From Bacteroidota bacterium (GTDB lineage Bacteria; Bacteroidota; Bacteroidia; Cytophagales; Cyclobacteriaceae): DNA of 48,382 bases. The notes under the pieces were generated by a model. It had not been told where the DNA came from, did not search any database, and saw nothing but the letters and a program-made list of their open reading frames with translations. Below are positions 1 through 9,498 of the stretch, piece after piece. The DNA is taken from contig JAJRQT010000048.1 in assembly GCA_024280115.1 (NCBI GenBank), positions 1-48,382 of the forward strand, written 5' to 3'. The translations under genes and the position numbers were made by a program. Positions within the stretch are counted from its first letter, which is position 1. The number at the start of each line of letters is the position of its first letter.

Positions 1-214
1 CGAATCTCTGACCGTTAATAGCCTGAATATCTGCATTTTAACTGAAAAAACCTAATAAATAGCGAAAAGATTCACATAAAAAATTGACCTTAATTTATTG
101 ATAATCTTTTAGTTACATGATTTAAAAGAGACACTATTTAAATACAACGATCAACCTCTGCATGTAATCACTGAAAATGGTGAACTAATATTTAAAGCCC
201 AGGATATAGCAGAG

Positions 215-646
215 ATGTTGGAATACTCAACCACACAACATGCTTTAACAATACTTGATCGTGATGAAAAGCTGGTTACTCTCTCAGAGTATTCAGGTCA
301 GAAAAGGAAGACCTGGTTTGTAACGGAAAGCGGCTTTTTCCACCTGGTTATTAAGTCCACTAAGCCGGAAGCAAGAGCCATTCGTAAGTGGGTAACCAGT
401 GTTGTTTTGCCTTTACTTAGGAAAGGGCTTTATGCTACCGAGCCCATTTCAAAACAAAGGCAATTGACGGATGAAATCCTGAAAAAGTGGGATGATTTAA
501 AAGCCGATATCAAAATAAAGACAAGTGAATTGGATGAGTTGAAAGATCTGGAAAAGTCTTTTGGTAATGAGTTTTTTGTCACCTACCGTTCGGACCCCCA
601 CCAACTCAATCTTTTTAATTCTGAATCTAAATCCTTGGAAAAATGA
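215..646 (+). CDS. Bro-N domain protein, 5' end disrupted or with an unusual start
   Basis: This protein resembles phage and baculovirus Bro-N (BRO family, N-terminal) DNA-binding proteins: an ISxLEY-like opening, then a segment ending WFVTESGFFHLV, then a RKWVTSVVLPLLRKG helix and a charged C-terminal coiled-coil region. Position 215 is the first in-frame ATG, but the reading frame continues upstream with convincing Bro-N residues (ENGELIFKAQDIAEM, about 173-217) back to an in-frame stop at 110-112. No in-frame ATG, GTG or TTG start is obvious there. An ATG at 117 sits one base out of frame, so the gene has either lost one base or uses an unusual start. Its stop overlaps the next gene's ATG (ATGA). 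Such proteins usually regulate phage genes. The Bro-N call is fairly secure; the start is not. Confidence 0.75.
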   Translation: MLEYSTTQHALTILDRDEKLVTLSEYSGQKRKTWFVTESGFFHLVIKSTKPEARAIRKWVTSVVLPLLRKGLYATEPISKQRQLTDEILKKWDDLKADIKIKTSELDELKDLEKSFGNEFFVTYRSDPHQLNLFNSESKSLEK

Positions 647-828
647 CAGTAACCATCACCATAAAAGCAGATACAAAAATGCAGGTAGAGACACATTTGA
701 AAATGTTGTTGATCTATCTCGGCAAAACTCCAAACAAATCCATAGATGATAGCGAAAGAATACAAACATGGGACTTTGACAGATCCTATGGTACCCTGGA
801 TATGATGATCGAACCGGATACTTTTTGA
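643..828 (+). CDS. small hypothetical protein (61 aa)
   Basis: A short ORF starts inside the stop codon of the Bro-N gene (ATGA overlap), which suggests translational coupling. The protein is soluble, with a beta-rich start (VTITIKAD), a helical middle and an acidic C-terminus (IEPDTF). I do not recognise a family. Its position between two phage-type regulators suggests an accessory gene of the same element. The tight spacing on both sides (4 bases to the next ATG) is the main support that it is real. Confidence 0.55.
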   Translation: MTVTITIKADTKMQVETHLKMLLIYLGKTPNKSIDDSERIQTWDFDRSYGTLDMMIEPDTF

Positions 829-832
829 TCAT

Positions 833-1042
833 ATGGAAGACATTATATATTTCATGGCCTTTGGGTGGTCCATGACCATCCTGGTGGCCACCACCTTTTT
901 CTTCTTTTGGAGATGGGCCAATAAGGATGCACAATACTGGTATCAAAAAAGTATCGAAGGGTGCGGAAATGCACTTTCCCATTATGGAATTCATCCACCG
1001 GAAAACTTAGACAAGATCAATTCTCATAATCCTAAATCTTAA
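833..1042 (+). CDS. small single-span membrane protein (69 aa)
   Basis: The N-terminal third is one hydrophobic segment (about residues 3-28, rich in Phe, Ile, Val and Trp), followed by a polar tail of about 40 residues. The gene starts 4 bases after the previous stop and ends 4 bases before the antirepressor gene, so it looks like a member of the same transcription unit. No family is recognised. It could be a small host-membrane effector or a minor structural protein. Confidence 0.5.
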   Translation: MEDIIYFMAFGWSMTILVATTFFFFWRWANKDAQYWYQKSIEGCGNALSHYGIHPPENLDKINSHNPKS

Positions 1043-1046
1043 TATC

Positions 1047-1580
1047 ATGAAAAAATCAATCGGAAAATTTCTCCAATTCAATGGCCGCACCTTGTACTTC
1101 CTGAATAAGGATGGGCAGTATTGGATTGCCATCAGGCCTATTGTGGAAGCTTTAAAAATTGACTACACGTGGCAGCTCGCAAAGTTAAAAAAGCACCCAA
1201 TCTGGAGAGACGTGTATGGGAAATCCCCTATGCGTGATAGCAAAAACAGGCTTCAGGAGATGGTCGCGTTACCGGAAAAATACATCTATATGTGGATTGC
1301 TCAACTACCCATCAAGACAGATGGGCATCTCCAATTTGTAAAGGAATGTGTAGATGTACTCTTTGAGTATTTCCATGGGACACTTACCCAAAGGAGGGAA
1401 ATACTGTCAAATAATGCGGATTTGAAAGTTGAGGCAAAGCAACTGGAAACAACCTTATCCGACAATTCAACCTATAAAAGGCTTATGAAAGTGAAATCAG
1501 AAATCATGCTCAACGGAAAAGGATTAAAAAATCTTGATACAGCCCTGATTAAGGAACAAATGTCAATGTTTGATCAATAG
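1047..1580 (+). CDS. phage antirepressor, P22_AR N-terminal type
   Basis: The N-terminal 110 residues fit the P22 antirepressor (ANT) N-terminal domain: a beta strand opening, the WIAIRPIVEAL motif at about residues 26-36, a KKHPIW segment, and the LPEKYIYMWIAQL helix-strand unit typical of this fold. The C-terminal 60 residues are helical and charged. These proteins typically inactivate a phage repressor or bind DNA during the lytic switch. The Bro-N gene just upstream belongs to the same functional class, so this block looks like the regulatory region of a virus-like element. A strong hairpin follows the stop codon. The C-terminal part is not recognised. Confidence 0.75.
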   Translation: MKKSIGKFLQFNGRTLYFLNKDGQYWIAIRPIVEALKIDYTWQLAKLKKHPIWRDVYGKSPMRDSKNRLQEMVALPEKYIYMWIAQLPIKTDGHLQFVKECVDVLFEYFHGTLTQRREILSNNADLKVEAKQLETTLSDNSTYKRLMKVKSEIMLNGKGLKNLDTALIKEQMSMFDQ

Positions 1581-1588
1581 TTAACCAT

Positions 1589-1622
1589 TACCAACCATGT
1601 GCTAATCAGCACATGGTTGGTA
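1589..1622 (+). terminator. perfect 15-bp stem hairpin after the antirepressor gene
   Basis: TACCAACCATGTGCT is repeated in inverted orientation around a 4-base loop (AATC). An A/T-rich stretch ending in a T run (about 1631-1639) follows, just before the primase ATG at 1643. The simplest reading is a terminator or attenuator between the regulatory genes and the primase-helicase gene. Because the stem is perfect and long it could also be an operator or an mRNA stabiliser. Confidence 0.6.
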
Positions 1623-1642
1623 TAAAAACATAATTTTTTTCA

Positions 1643-4600
1643 ATGCCCTATATAAAGAATCAATTTATTGATAAAATTCGTGAGCAGGCAGATATCGCAG
1701 ACGTCATTGGTCGCTATGCAGGTTTAAAAAAGAAAGGCAAGCACCTCTTTTGTCTTTCCCCTTTTACCGATGAAAAAACGGCCTCTTTCTGCGTAGATGA
1801 GACAAAGCAAAGATTTGTCGATTATTCAACAGGCAGAAGCGGAGACGTTATTTCCTTTTTAATGGAAAAAGAAAGCTTCACCTATCCGGAAGCCATCGAG
1901 TGGCTGGCTAAAGATCTTGGATACCACATAGAGTATGAGGATGCAGAATGGGCAAAGAAAAAAGAACAACAAACCAAAAAAAAAGAAGACCTAAGACCAT
2001 TTATAACCGGAGCCCTGCGGCATTATAACCAGACCGTTAGCCAACTTCCTGAAGATCATCCTGCCATGGTCGAAATACAACAAAAAAGACAGTATCCAAG
2101 GGCAGTAATCGCCGAATGGGAAATCGGATTTGCCCCCGGCGGCAGGTTTATTTACGATAAGCTCCTGGCCAAAGGGATCCTCAATGAAGGGAAAGATATC
2201 TTTCTCGTAGGAGATAAAGCAGATAAATACTGGAACCGGATCATTTACCCCATCCATGATGCCAATGGACTATTGATTGGACTGGCTGGCAGGGACGTCA
2301 CCGGAGATAAAAAAGCGGCCAAATGGATCAATCCCACAGATAATGTGTTGTACAAAAAAGACAAGACCTGGTTTGCACTCCACAGGGCCAAAGAACAAAT
2401 CCGTTCACGCGGCGAGGTATGGATCGTGGAAGGATACAATGATGTGATCGCCTGGCATCGCCACGGTCTTGAAAATACAGTAGCACCCTGTGGTACCTCC
2501 ATTACAGACAACCAGATAAAAATATTAACGCGGTATTGCGGGAAGGTTGTATTCTGTATGGACGGTGATAAGGCAGGGATGAGGTCCATGGTAAAATATA
2601 TCCCCAAATTTCTAAAAGCGGGATTTGTCGTCGATACAGTACTTCTCCCGGATGTAGATCCCGATGACTTTGTGCGGCTGTACAAAGACAGCATTCCCAA
2701 TACAGGATTACACCAGGCGATGTCAGAAGATGGAGTGAGGATAAATGGATTCAAACTTCTGCTCAACCACCATGTAACAGGAGACGAGCTGGAACGCGCC
2801 AAAGGAGCCAAACTCATGATCGATGTCGTGGCGGATGTGGATGATGAAAGTTACCAGGAAATATACCTTGGATGGATTGCCAAAGAAAGTGGCATCAGTC
2901 GCCTTAAAATCAATAGCTGGTTTAAAAGTGCAAATCTATCCACCATACCGGAAAAAAAAGAAAAAGACCTGGCAGCCCACCGCTATTTATTGCCCGATGC
3001 CGTTACCGGAGACATCAAAGACTACCTGGAAGATATTGAGAAGTACAGCATGTTTATGGCCAAAAATCAAATCTGGATGATGACCGGTAAGGAGCGGCCC
3101 TACACATTTGTATCTGCAAGCAATTTTAGTATAGAAATCATCCAGCATATGCAGGATGAAAAACTACCCATGAAATTGGTGAAGATCAGAAACATTCATG
3201 GCGAAGAAAGGATATTTGATACCCCCAGCGAAAGTCTGAACACACCGCAATCTTTTGACAATGCCATGACAGCCCATGGGAATTTTTTCTGGAAGGCGGG
3301 CCGATATGAATTTCAACGATTGCGGGCATTCCTGTTTGACAAAATGGGGGTCGGACAAAAGATAGAAGTATTGGGATGGCAACCCGATAAGTTTTGGGTA
3401 TGGAACAATGCGATTACCATACCAGGGGAGGGGACGAAGACTATTGATGAAAATGGAGTATTTAAAAACGGATCCGCCTGTTACTACATCCCCTCAGCAA
3501 ATAAGATCTATAAAAACAACAGTTTTAAGTTTACCCCACAAAAGAAAGTCGTTCTTAAAGAAGCCCGGGTAACCTTTACCGGTTATGTATCAAAAATGAT
3601 GGAGGTACACCGCAACGATGCAATAACAGGAGTATTGTTCACAGTAGCCACTATGTTTCTGGACATCATTGAGGACAAGCTCGGCAATTTCCCACTGCTC
3701 ATGTTGTATGGCCCGGCAAGCTCCGGCAAGGATCAGCTGATCGAATGTTGCCAAAGCTTTTTCGGGAAGCCACAAAGCCCCATTCATATAGGCAATAAGA
3801 TCAGTACCAGTAAGGCACAGGTTCGCAAGTTTGCCCAGTTCAGAAATATGATTGTCCACCTGAGTGAGTATCGCCCGGGAGATCAAATGCTGGACGAACT
3901 ATTGAAAGGGTTCTGGGATCGCAGGGGCTATGAAAGGGGTACGATAGATTCAGCCTATGGTACAGAAACTGTTCCCGTGCATAGCTCGGTAATATTCACC
4001 GGAAACCATTACCCAGATGATGATGCCTTGATTACCCGGTTCATCTGTGAGGAAATGACCAAAACAGTATTTAGTGCAGAGGAAAAAGAAGCCTACAGAA
4101 TGTTGAAGGACATCAATGAGCAAGGGTTCAGCAGCATTACCGCAGAGCTACTGCAACATCGCAACTTATGGGAGACCAAATTCAAAACGACTTTCCGAAA
4201 AGTAGAAAGTGAACTTAAAACAGCGCTGGATTTTGCTTCCGGCCATGACCGGATGATCGGGAACGTGGCCGTATTGGGAGCCACCTATGAGCTGATGAAA
4301 GATATCGTACATTTTCCCTTCTCCTGGCCTGACTTTTTAGCACATCAAAAGGCCAGCTTGGAAAAGCAGGTGAGTAAGCTGAAGACAGCGAGTATCCACA
4401 GTAAATTCTGGAATATCTTTCTTGCAGCCGTCACCACCGAACAGCATCCCATGCGGCATGGTCGGGAATTTTCGATCCATGGCAATCTGTTATACATAAG
4501 ATTCACCCATGTATTCAACATCATTCAAAAACAATGGTGGCTACAGTATCATGAACCAACTCCTAAAAAGGGTACCGTAGTGGATATGATCAAGAAAGAT

Positions 4601-4846
4601 TCCTGCTTTATACAGGAGAAAAGCAGCATCCGCATGGATGGCACCAGAAGTGGTGTGAACAGCAGTGCCTGGGAACTCGATTTGAATCAACTGGCGATCA
4701 AAGACGATCTTATGCAAGCGGTGGAGTGGCAACGAATGACCGGAAGTGATCTCAATACAACGGAACCGGCAGGCAACAACGTTCCCACATCCGCTAAAAC
4801 CGAAAAGCCGTCAAATTACGATACTCCACTCAAAGCACCCTTTTAA
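1643..4846 (+). CDS. primase-helicase fusion (DnaG-like TOPRIM primase plus P-loop helicase)
   Basis: This is a 1067-aa replication protein. Residues 1-100 look like a DnaG zinc-binding (CHC2) domain with the framework kept (SPFTDEKTASF, GRSGDVISFL) but with the usual His and the CxxC pair missing, so zinc binding is probably lost. A TOPRIM domain follows, with EGYND near residue 260, DGDKAG near 305 and DPDD near 339. The C-terminal half has a Walker A motif GPASSGKD near 690 and a downstream SVIFTGN sensor-like strand, as in SF3/D5-like or DnaB-like phage helicases. Together this suggests self-priming replication of a mobile element. The candidate origin lies directly downstream. The domain assignments are secure; the helicase subfamily is not. 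Confidence 0.88.
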   Translation: MPYIKNQFIDKIREQADIADVIGRYAGLKKKGKHLFCLSPFTDEKTASFCVDETKQRFVDYSTGRSGDVISFLMEKESFTYPEAIEWLAKDLGYHIEYEDAEWAKKKEQQTKKKEDLRPFITGALRHYNQTVSQLPEDHPAMVEIQQKRQYPRAVIAEWEIGFAPGGRFIYDKLLAKGILNEGKDIFLVGDKADKYWNRIIYPIHDANGLLIGLAGRDVTGDKKAAKWINPTDNVLYKKDKTWFALHRAKEQIRSRGEVWIVEGYNDVIAWHRHGLENTVAPCGTSITDNQIKILTRYCGKVVFCMDGDKAGMRSMVKYIPKFLKAGFVVDTVLLPDVDPDDFVRLYKDSIPNTGLHQAMSEDGVRINGFKLLLNHHVTGDELERAKGAKLMIDVVADVDDESYQEIYLGWIAKESGISRLKINSWFKSANLSTIPEKKEKDLAAHRYLLPDAVTGDIKDYLEDIEKYSMFMAKNQIWMMTGKERPYTFVSASNFSIEIIQHMQDEKLPMKLVKIRNIHGEERIFDTPSESLNTPQSFDNAMTAHGNFFWKAGRYEFQRLRAFLFDKMGVGQKIEVLGWQPDKFWVWNNAITIPGEGTKTIDENGVFKNGSACYYIPSANKIYKNNSFKFTPQKKVVLKEARVTFTGYVSKMMEVHRNDAITGVLFTVATMFLDIIEDKLGNFPLLMLYGPASSGKDQLIECCQSFFGKPQSPIHIGNKISTSKAQVRKFAQFRNMIVHLSEYRPGDQMLDELLKGFWDRRGYERGTIDSAYGTETVPVHSSVIFTGNHYPDDDALITRFICEEMTKTVFSAEEKEAYRMLKDINEQGFSSITAELLQHRNLWETKFKTTFRKVESELKTALDFASGHDRMIGNVAVLGATYELMKDIVHFPFSWPDFLAHQKASLEKQVSKLKTASIHSKFWNIFLAAVTTEQHPMRHGREFSIHGNLLYIRFTHVFNIIQKQWWLQYHEPTPKKGTVVDMIKKDSCFIQEKSSIRMDGTRSGVNSSAWELDLNQLAIKDDLMQAVEWQRMTGSDLNTTEPAGNNVPTSAKTEKPSNYDTPLKAPF

Positions 4847-4959
4847 CTCAAAAAAATCCTATGATTCATGATATAGTACAATCTCAGATGAAATCCCATG
4901 CCCTTTTTAAACCAGGAAAAGAAAGTTTCTCCAAATATCTTTCAGAAATGGGCATAAAA

Positions 4960-5165
4960 TGTTCCAACACCTTCCAACCTATACTAACTATTTACAAATC
5001 AATAATATATATAATTAAATGTGTTGGATTCGGTGTTGGAACGTGTTGGAAGTGGTTGGAAGTAGGTTTGTGTTTCCAACACCTTCCAACACCATCCAAC
5101 ATGTTTTTGAAAGTTAACAAGCAGTATAGAAGGCATTTAGGCCCGGTTGGATGTGTTGGAACTCA
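4960..5165. other. candidate replication origin: inverted iterons around an AT-rich core
   Basis: About eleven copies of a 7-9 bp unit, TTCCAACAC or its complement GTGTTGGAA, lie here. Copies in the first orientation start near 4962, 4972, 5074, 5084 and 5094; copies in the other end near 5029, 5040, 5051, 5061, 5152 and 5161. Two clusters form a nearly perfect inverted repeat (5022-5051 against 5074-5101). A 40-bp stretch that is almost only A and T (4981-5020) sits between the first pair and the rest, like a DNA unwinding element. The position immediately after the primase-helicase gene supports an origin. It could instead be an operator array or partition site. Confidence 0.6.
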
Positions 5166-5201
5166 AAAAGAGGGTCTCATATTTTTTTAAATCTATTTAA
5201 A

Positions 5202-5444
5202 ATGGAAAGAATAAAGTTAGAAGTACCGGAATATGTGTACCGGGCAACAAGCATTGAGCAGTTTCGGACAGCAAGTGGAAACCGGAGGATGTATCAACCC
5301 TATTGGCTAAGGAAAGGCCAGGGGGTCCATTTGATAACGCCTGATATGGATGTGGATAAATTCCAGCTCCAGATTGAGAATGGTGAGGTTTTTATCCAGG
5401 AAAAGTACCTGGAGATTCCGAAAAGAAGTACCTCCTCAAATTGA
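5202..5444 (+). CDS. small hypothetical protein (80 aa)
   Basis: The ATG at 5202 is chosen because it follows a T-rich, A-rich leader (TTTTTTTAAATCTATTTAAA) also seen before the gene at 25314. The protein is soluble and mixed alpha/beta (IKLEVPEYVYRA at the N-terminus, EVFIQEKYLEIP near the C-terminus). No family is recognised. Another frame overlapping the C-terminus stays open to the first CRISPR repeat (reading KKYLLKLIEDVIEMV), so this gene may have lost its true end by a frameshift or by the arrival of the CRISPR array. Confidence 0.5.
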   Translation: MERIKLEVPEYVYRATSIEQFRTASGNRRMYQPYWLRKGQGVHLITPDMDVDKFQLQIENGEVFIQEKYLEIPKRSTSSN

Positions 5445-5517
5445 TTGAAGATGTTATAGAGATGGTGCCTTCCGAATGCGAAGTCCATATTAAAGGGATT
5501 GCTTCAAAACCAAAGTT

Positions 5518-8500
5518 GTTGTGATTGGCTTTCAAACTAATATCTTTAAGGATGAATCGCAGCGATATGTACCAGGAAGCAGTACGGCGGGCGTTGTGAT
5601 TGGCTTTCAAACTAAAATCTTTAAGGATGAATCGCAGCTGGCATACCGGGGACATCGATACAGGTAGGTTGTGATTGGCTTTCAAACTAATATCTTTAAG
5701 GATGAATCGCAGCTTTTGAACGTCAAATTCTTTGTATATCTTGGTTGTGATTGGCTTTCAAACTAATATCTTTAAGGATGAATCGCAGCCGGCATCATTG
5801 TAGATGTTTATAATATTAGTTGTGATTGGCTTTCAAACTAATATCTTTAAGGATGAATCGCAGCAGGATGCTGTGAAGCGGATTCTTAGTGAGCGTTGTG
5901 ATTGGCTTTCAAACTAATATCTTTAAGGATGAATCGCAGCGGAAGAAAGTTAGAAGCTTATTAAAAGGATGTTGTGATTGGCTTTCAAACTAATATCTTT
6001 AAGGATGAATCGCAGCGTGTGTCTCCGATAATCTTTGGCGCTTACAGTTGTGATTGGCTTTCAAACTAATATCTTTAAGGATGAATCGCAGCATAAAGTG
6101 AATAACCTAGCCTGGGTTACAAGTTGTGATTGGCTTTCAAACTAATATCTTTAAGGATGAATCGCAGCTATTTTAAACTTTTTATTTATCGCCTCATTGT
6201 TGTGATTGGCTTTCAAACTAATATCTTTAAGGATGAATCGCAGCTGATAGAAAATTCAACCATACTTGCGATGAGTTGTGATTGGCTTTCAAACTAATAT
6301 CTTTAAGGATGAATCGCAGCTGAGGGTAAGTTGTAACAAGCGGCCTGATGTTGTGATTGGCTTTCAAACTAATATCTTTAAGGATGAATCGCAGCATATT
6401 ATAAAAAACTTATATATTAACGGGTGTTGTGATTGGCTTTCAAACTAATATCTTTAAGGATGAATCGCAGCTCTTATTGGCGTCAATATAATCAGTGGTT
6501 GTTGTGATTGGCTTTCAAACTAATATCTTTAAGGATGAATCGCAGCTTAATTTTGAATATGATAACTTATATGAGCGTTGTGATTGGCTTTCAAACTAAT
6601 ATCTTTAAGGATGAATCGCAGCTTATTTGAGATGTGAATAATACCCCCTATCGTTGTGATTGGCTTTCAAACTAATATCTTTAAGGATGAATCGCAGCTC
6701 CAACGGCAGGCACATCAAAAGAGAATTCGTTGTGATTGGCTTTCAAACTAATATCTTTAAGGATGAATCGCAGCTTCTTGCCTTATTTAGCCGACGGTGT
6801 TATAGTTGTGATTGGCTTTCAAACTAATATCTTTAAGGATGAATCGCAGCTCTGCTAACGCAATTTGTATTCCACTCAGGGTTGTGATTGGCTTTCAAAC
6901 TAATATCTTTAAGGATGAATCGCAGCTCTGTGTATCTGTGGGAACTGATATATCCCGTTGTGATTGGCTTTCAAACTAATATCTTTAAGGATGAATCGCA
7001 GCTAAAAGAAATTCTTTTTCCGTGCAGGTTAGGTTGTGATTGGCTTTCAAACTAATATCTTTAAGGATGAATCGCAGCATAGAAATTATCGCCTTATTTG
7101 TTCGTCAGTTGTGATTGGCTTTCAAACTAATATCTTTAAGGATGAATCGCAGCAATAACGCAACTTGATTTTATCAATCCATCGTTGTGATTGGCTTTCA
7201 AACTAATATCTTTAAGGATGAATCGCAGCTTATCAATTCGCGTTATTTTGCAACACCCCGTTGTGATTGGCTTTCAAACTAATATCTTTAAGGATGAATC
7301 GCAGCACGAAAGTTTGGGGAAAAGAGAGAAATACTGTTGTGATTGGCTTTCAAACTAATATCTTTAAGGATGAATCGCAGCACGAAAGTTTGGGGAGAAG
7401 GGAAGGATACTGTTGTGATTGGCTTTCAAACTAATATCTTTAAGGATGAATCGCAGCCAACTGCATGAAAATACTTCGCGGTCTTATGTTGTGATTGGCT
7501 TTCAAACTAATATCTTTAAGGATGAATCGCAGCAGAAAAGATCGGTTAAGATATGAAAGGAAAGTTGTGATTGGCTTTCAAACTAATATCTTTAAGGATG
7601 AATCGCAGCTGACAAAGAGATTGAATCTTACCCGGTTCCGTTGTGATTGGCTTTCAAACTAATATCTTTAAGGATGAATCGCAGCGCCGAAATTTTTAGA
7701 CGTTAAAGGGTATAAGTTGTGATTGGCTTTCAAACTAATATCTTTAAGGATGAATCGCAGCAACCCGGGATTCTAGAAAAATGAAAAGCGGTTGTGATTG
7801 GCTTTCAAACTAATATCTTTAAGGATGAATCGCAGCTTGATACGCAAATTAATAGGCTGTTGATCGGTTGTGATTGGCTTTCAAACTAATATCTTTAAGG
7901 ATGAATCGCAGCCGATGAACTATTCTATTATCATGCTTATCGGTTGTGATTGGCTTTCAAACTAATATCTTTAAGGATGAATCGCAGCACCGCATCTTAC
8001 GTTGAGGTCGTCGAGAAGTTGTGATTGGCTTTCAAACTAATATCTTTAAGGATGAATCGCAGCAGACGCAATTCAACGCGTAATCCGTTTGTTGTTGTGA
8101 TTGGCTTTCAAACTAATATCTTTAAGGATGAATCGCAGCTATCCATTACAAAATTCGTTATGTTCTTCAGTTGTGATTGGCTTTCAAACTAATATCTTTA
8201 AGGATGAATCGCAGCTTTAATGACCTCACAATGACACCGTTGCAAGTTGTGATTGGCTTTCAAACTAATATCTTTAAGGATGAATCGCAGCTCAATGTCT
8301 ATTCGATCACCGCCTTTTAGGGTTGTGATTGGCTTTCAAACTAATATCTTTAAGGATGAATCGCAGCCCCTTACGGAGCCGTAATTTTTACACATAAGTT
8401 GTGATTGGCTTTCAAACTAATATCTTTAAGGATGAATCGCAGCAAACAGTCCCTTTCAAACAACTAACCCATGTTGTGATTGGCTTTCAAACTAATATCT

Positions 8501-9427
8501 TTAAGGATGAATCGCAGCCGCCGTCACGCATTTCAACAACGTCGACCGGTTGTGATTGGCTTTCAAACTAATATCTTTAAGGATGAATCGCAGCCCGACA
8601 TTGTGACAACTGTTACAATGTTTGGTTGTGATTGGCTTTCAAACTAATATCTTTAAGGATGAATCGCAGCGTTAGGAATGATCGGTTAAGATATGATAAG
8701 TTGTGATTGGCTTTCAAACTAATATCTTTAAGGATGAATCGCAGCACATAAGAGGCAGTTGTATCGGCAGCACTTGTTGTGATTGGCTTTCAAACTAATA
8801 TCTTTAAGGATGAATCGCAGCGTGATAGGTTAGGTATGGATAGGCAAAAATGTTGTGATTGGCTTTCAAACTAATATCTTTAAGGATGAATCGCAGCTAT
8901 TTAGCGTCGCGTGGGTAGCGCAATTATGTTGTGATTGGCTTTCAAACTAATATCTTTAAGGATGAATCGCAGCGCGGGGAATGGTTAGGCGGTACGAACA
9001 ATAGTTGTGATTGGCTTTCAAACTAATATCTTTAAGGATGAATCGCAGCAATTGCAGCGATGGCAAAAGCTATCATCTGTTGTGATTGGCTTTCAAACTA
9101 ATATCTTTAAGGATGAATCGCAGCGTAGCCGCAGAGTTTGATGCACCGGTTGTGGTTGTGATTGGCTTTCAAACTAATATCTTTAAGGATGAATCGCAGC
9201 CTGAATGAAAAACATATTGAGGTACAGTATGTTGTGATTGGCTTTCAAACTAATATCTTTAAGGATGAATCGCAGCTGTTATAGGTGATACACTTCGCGG
9301 TTCAAGTTGTGATTGGCTTTCAAACTAATATCTTTAAGGATGAATCGCAGCCTTACCTTGTTAAATATATGGTCAAAGATGGTTGTGATTGGCTTTCAAA
9401 CTAATATCTTTAAGGATGAATCGCAGC
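5518..9427 (+). CRISPR. type II-C CRISPR array, 52 repeats of 46 bp, 51 spacers of 29-30 bp
   Basis: The repeat starts GTTGTGATTGGCTTTCAAAC and ends AAGGATGAATCGCAGC. I counted 52 copies with 51 unique spacers. Only the second repeat (5593-5638) visibly differs, with A for T at position 24. The orientation is set by the tracrRNA at 15.45 kb, whose anti-repeat complements the first 20 bases of the repeat, so guides read left to right. The repeat closely resembles the known Bacteroides fragilis II-C repeat. Spacer 48 matches a gene in this window with synonymous differences; spacers 24/25 and 27/42 are pairwise related. Each repeat also carries a promoter-like motif. The array converges on cas2-cas1-cas9. 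Confidence 0.98.
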
Positions 9428-9454
9428 ATACCAGTTCGTAATTGACTGGTATGC
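9426..9454. terminator. hairpin between CRISPR array and cas2 (bidirectional terminator candidate)
   Basis: A perfect 10-bp inverted repeat (GCATACCAGT ... ACTGGTATGC, 9-base loop) begins on the last two bases of the final repeat. A T-rich stretch follows on the plus strand, and the cas2 stop at 9499 lies just beyond. It sits where the rightward array transcript and the leftward cas transcript converge, so it may terminate both. Confidence 0.6.
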
Positions 9455-9498
9455 TGTTATTTAATCATATTTTTAGGATAAAAAAATGAAAGCTTGTT

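Noticed and set aside
4861..5190. 109-aa ORF after the primase-helicase gene
   Set aside because: It runs through the iteron clusters, and its sequence (many Cys, Trp and Gly from the GTTGGAA repeats) is a translation of repeats rather than a plausible protein.
5392..5685. minus-strand ORF with repeated peptides (SLKANHN) in the CRISPR array
   Set aside because: It is a translation of the CRISPR repeats.
5564..9381. weak peptide-level similarities of other spacers to genes here (for example spacers 17, 18, 32, 36 and 45)
   Set aside because: They reach only four or five identical residues of nine or ten in any of six frames, which is expected by chance for 51 spacers against this window.
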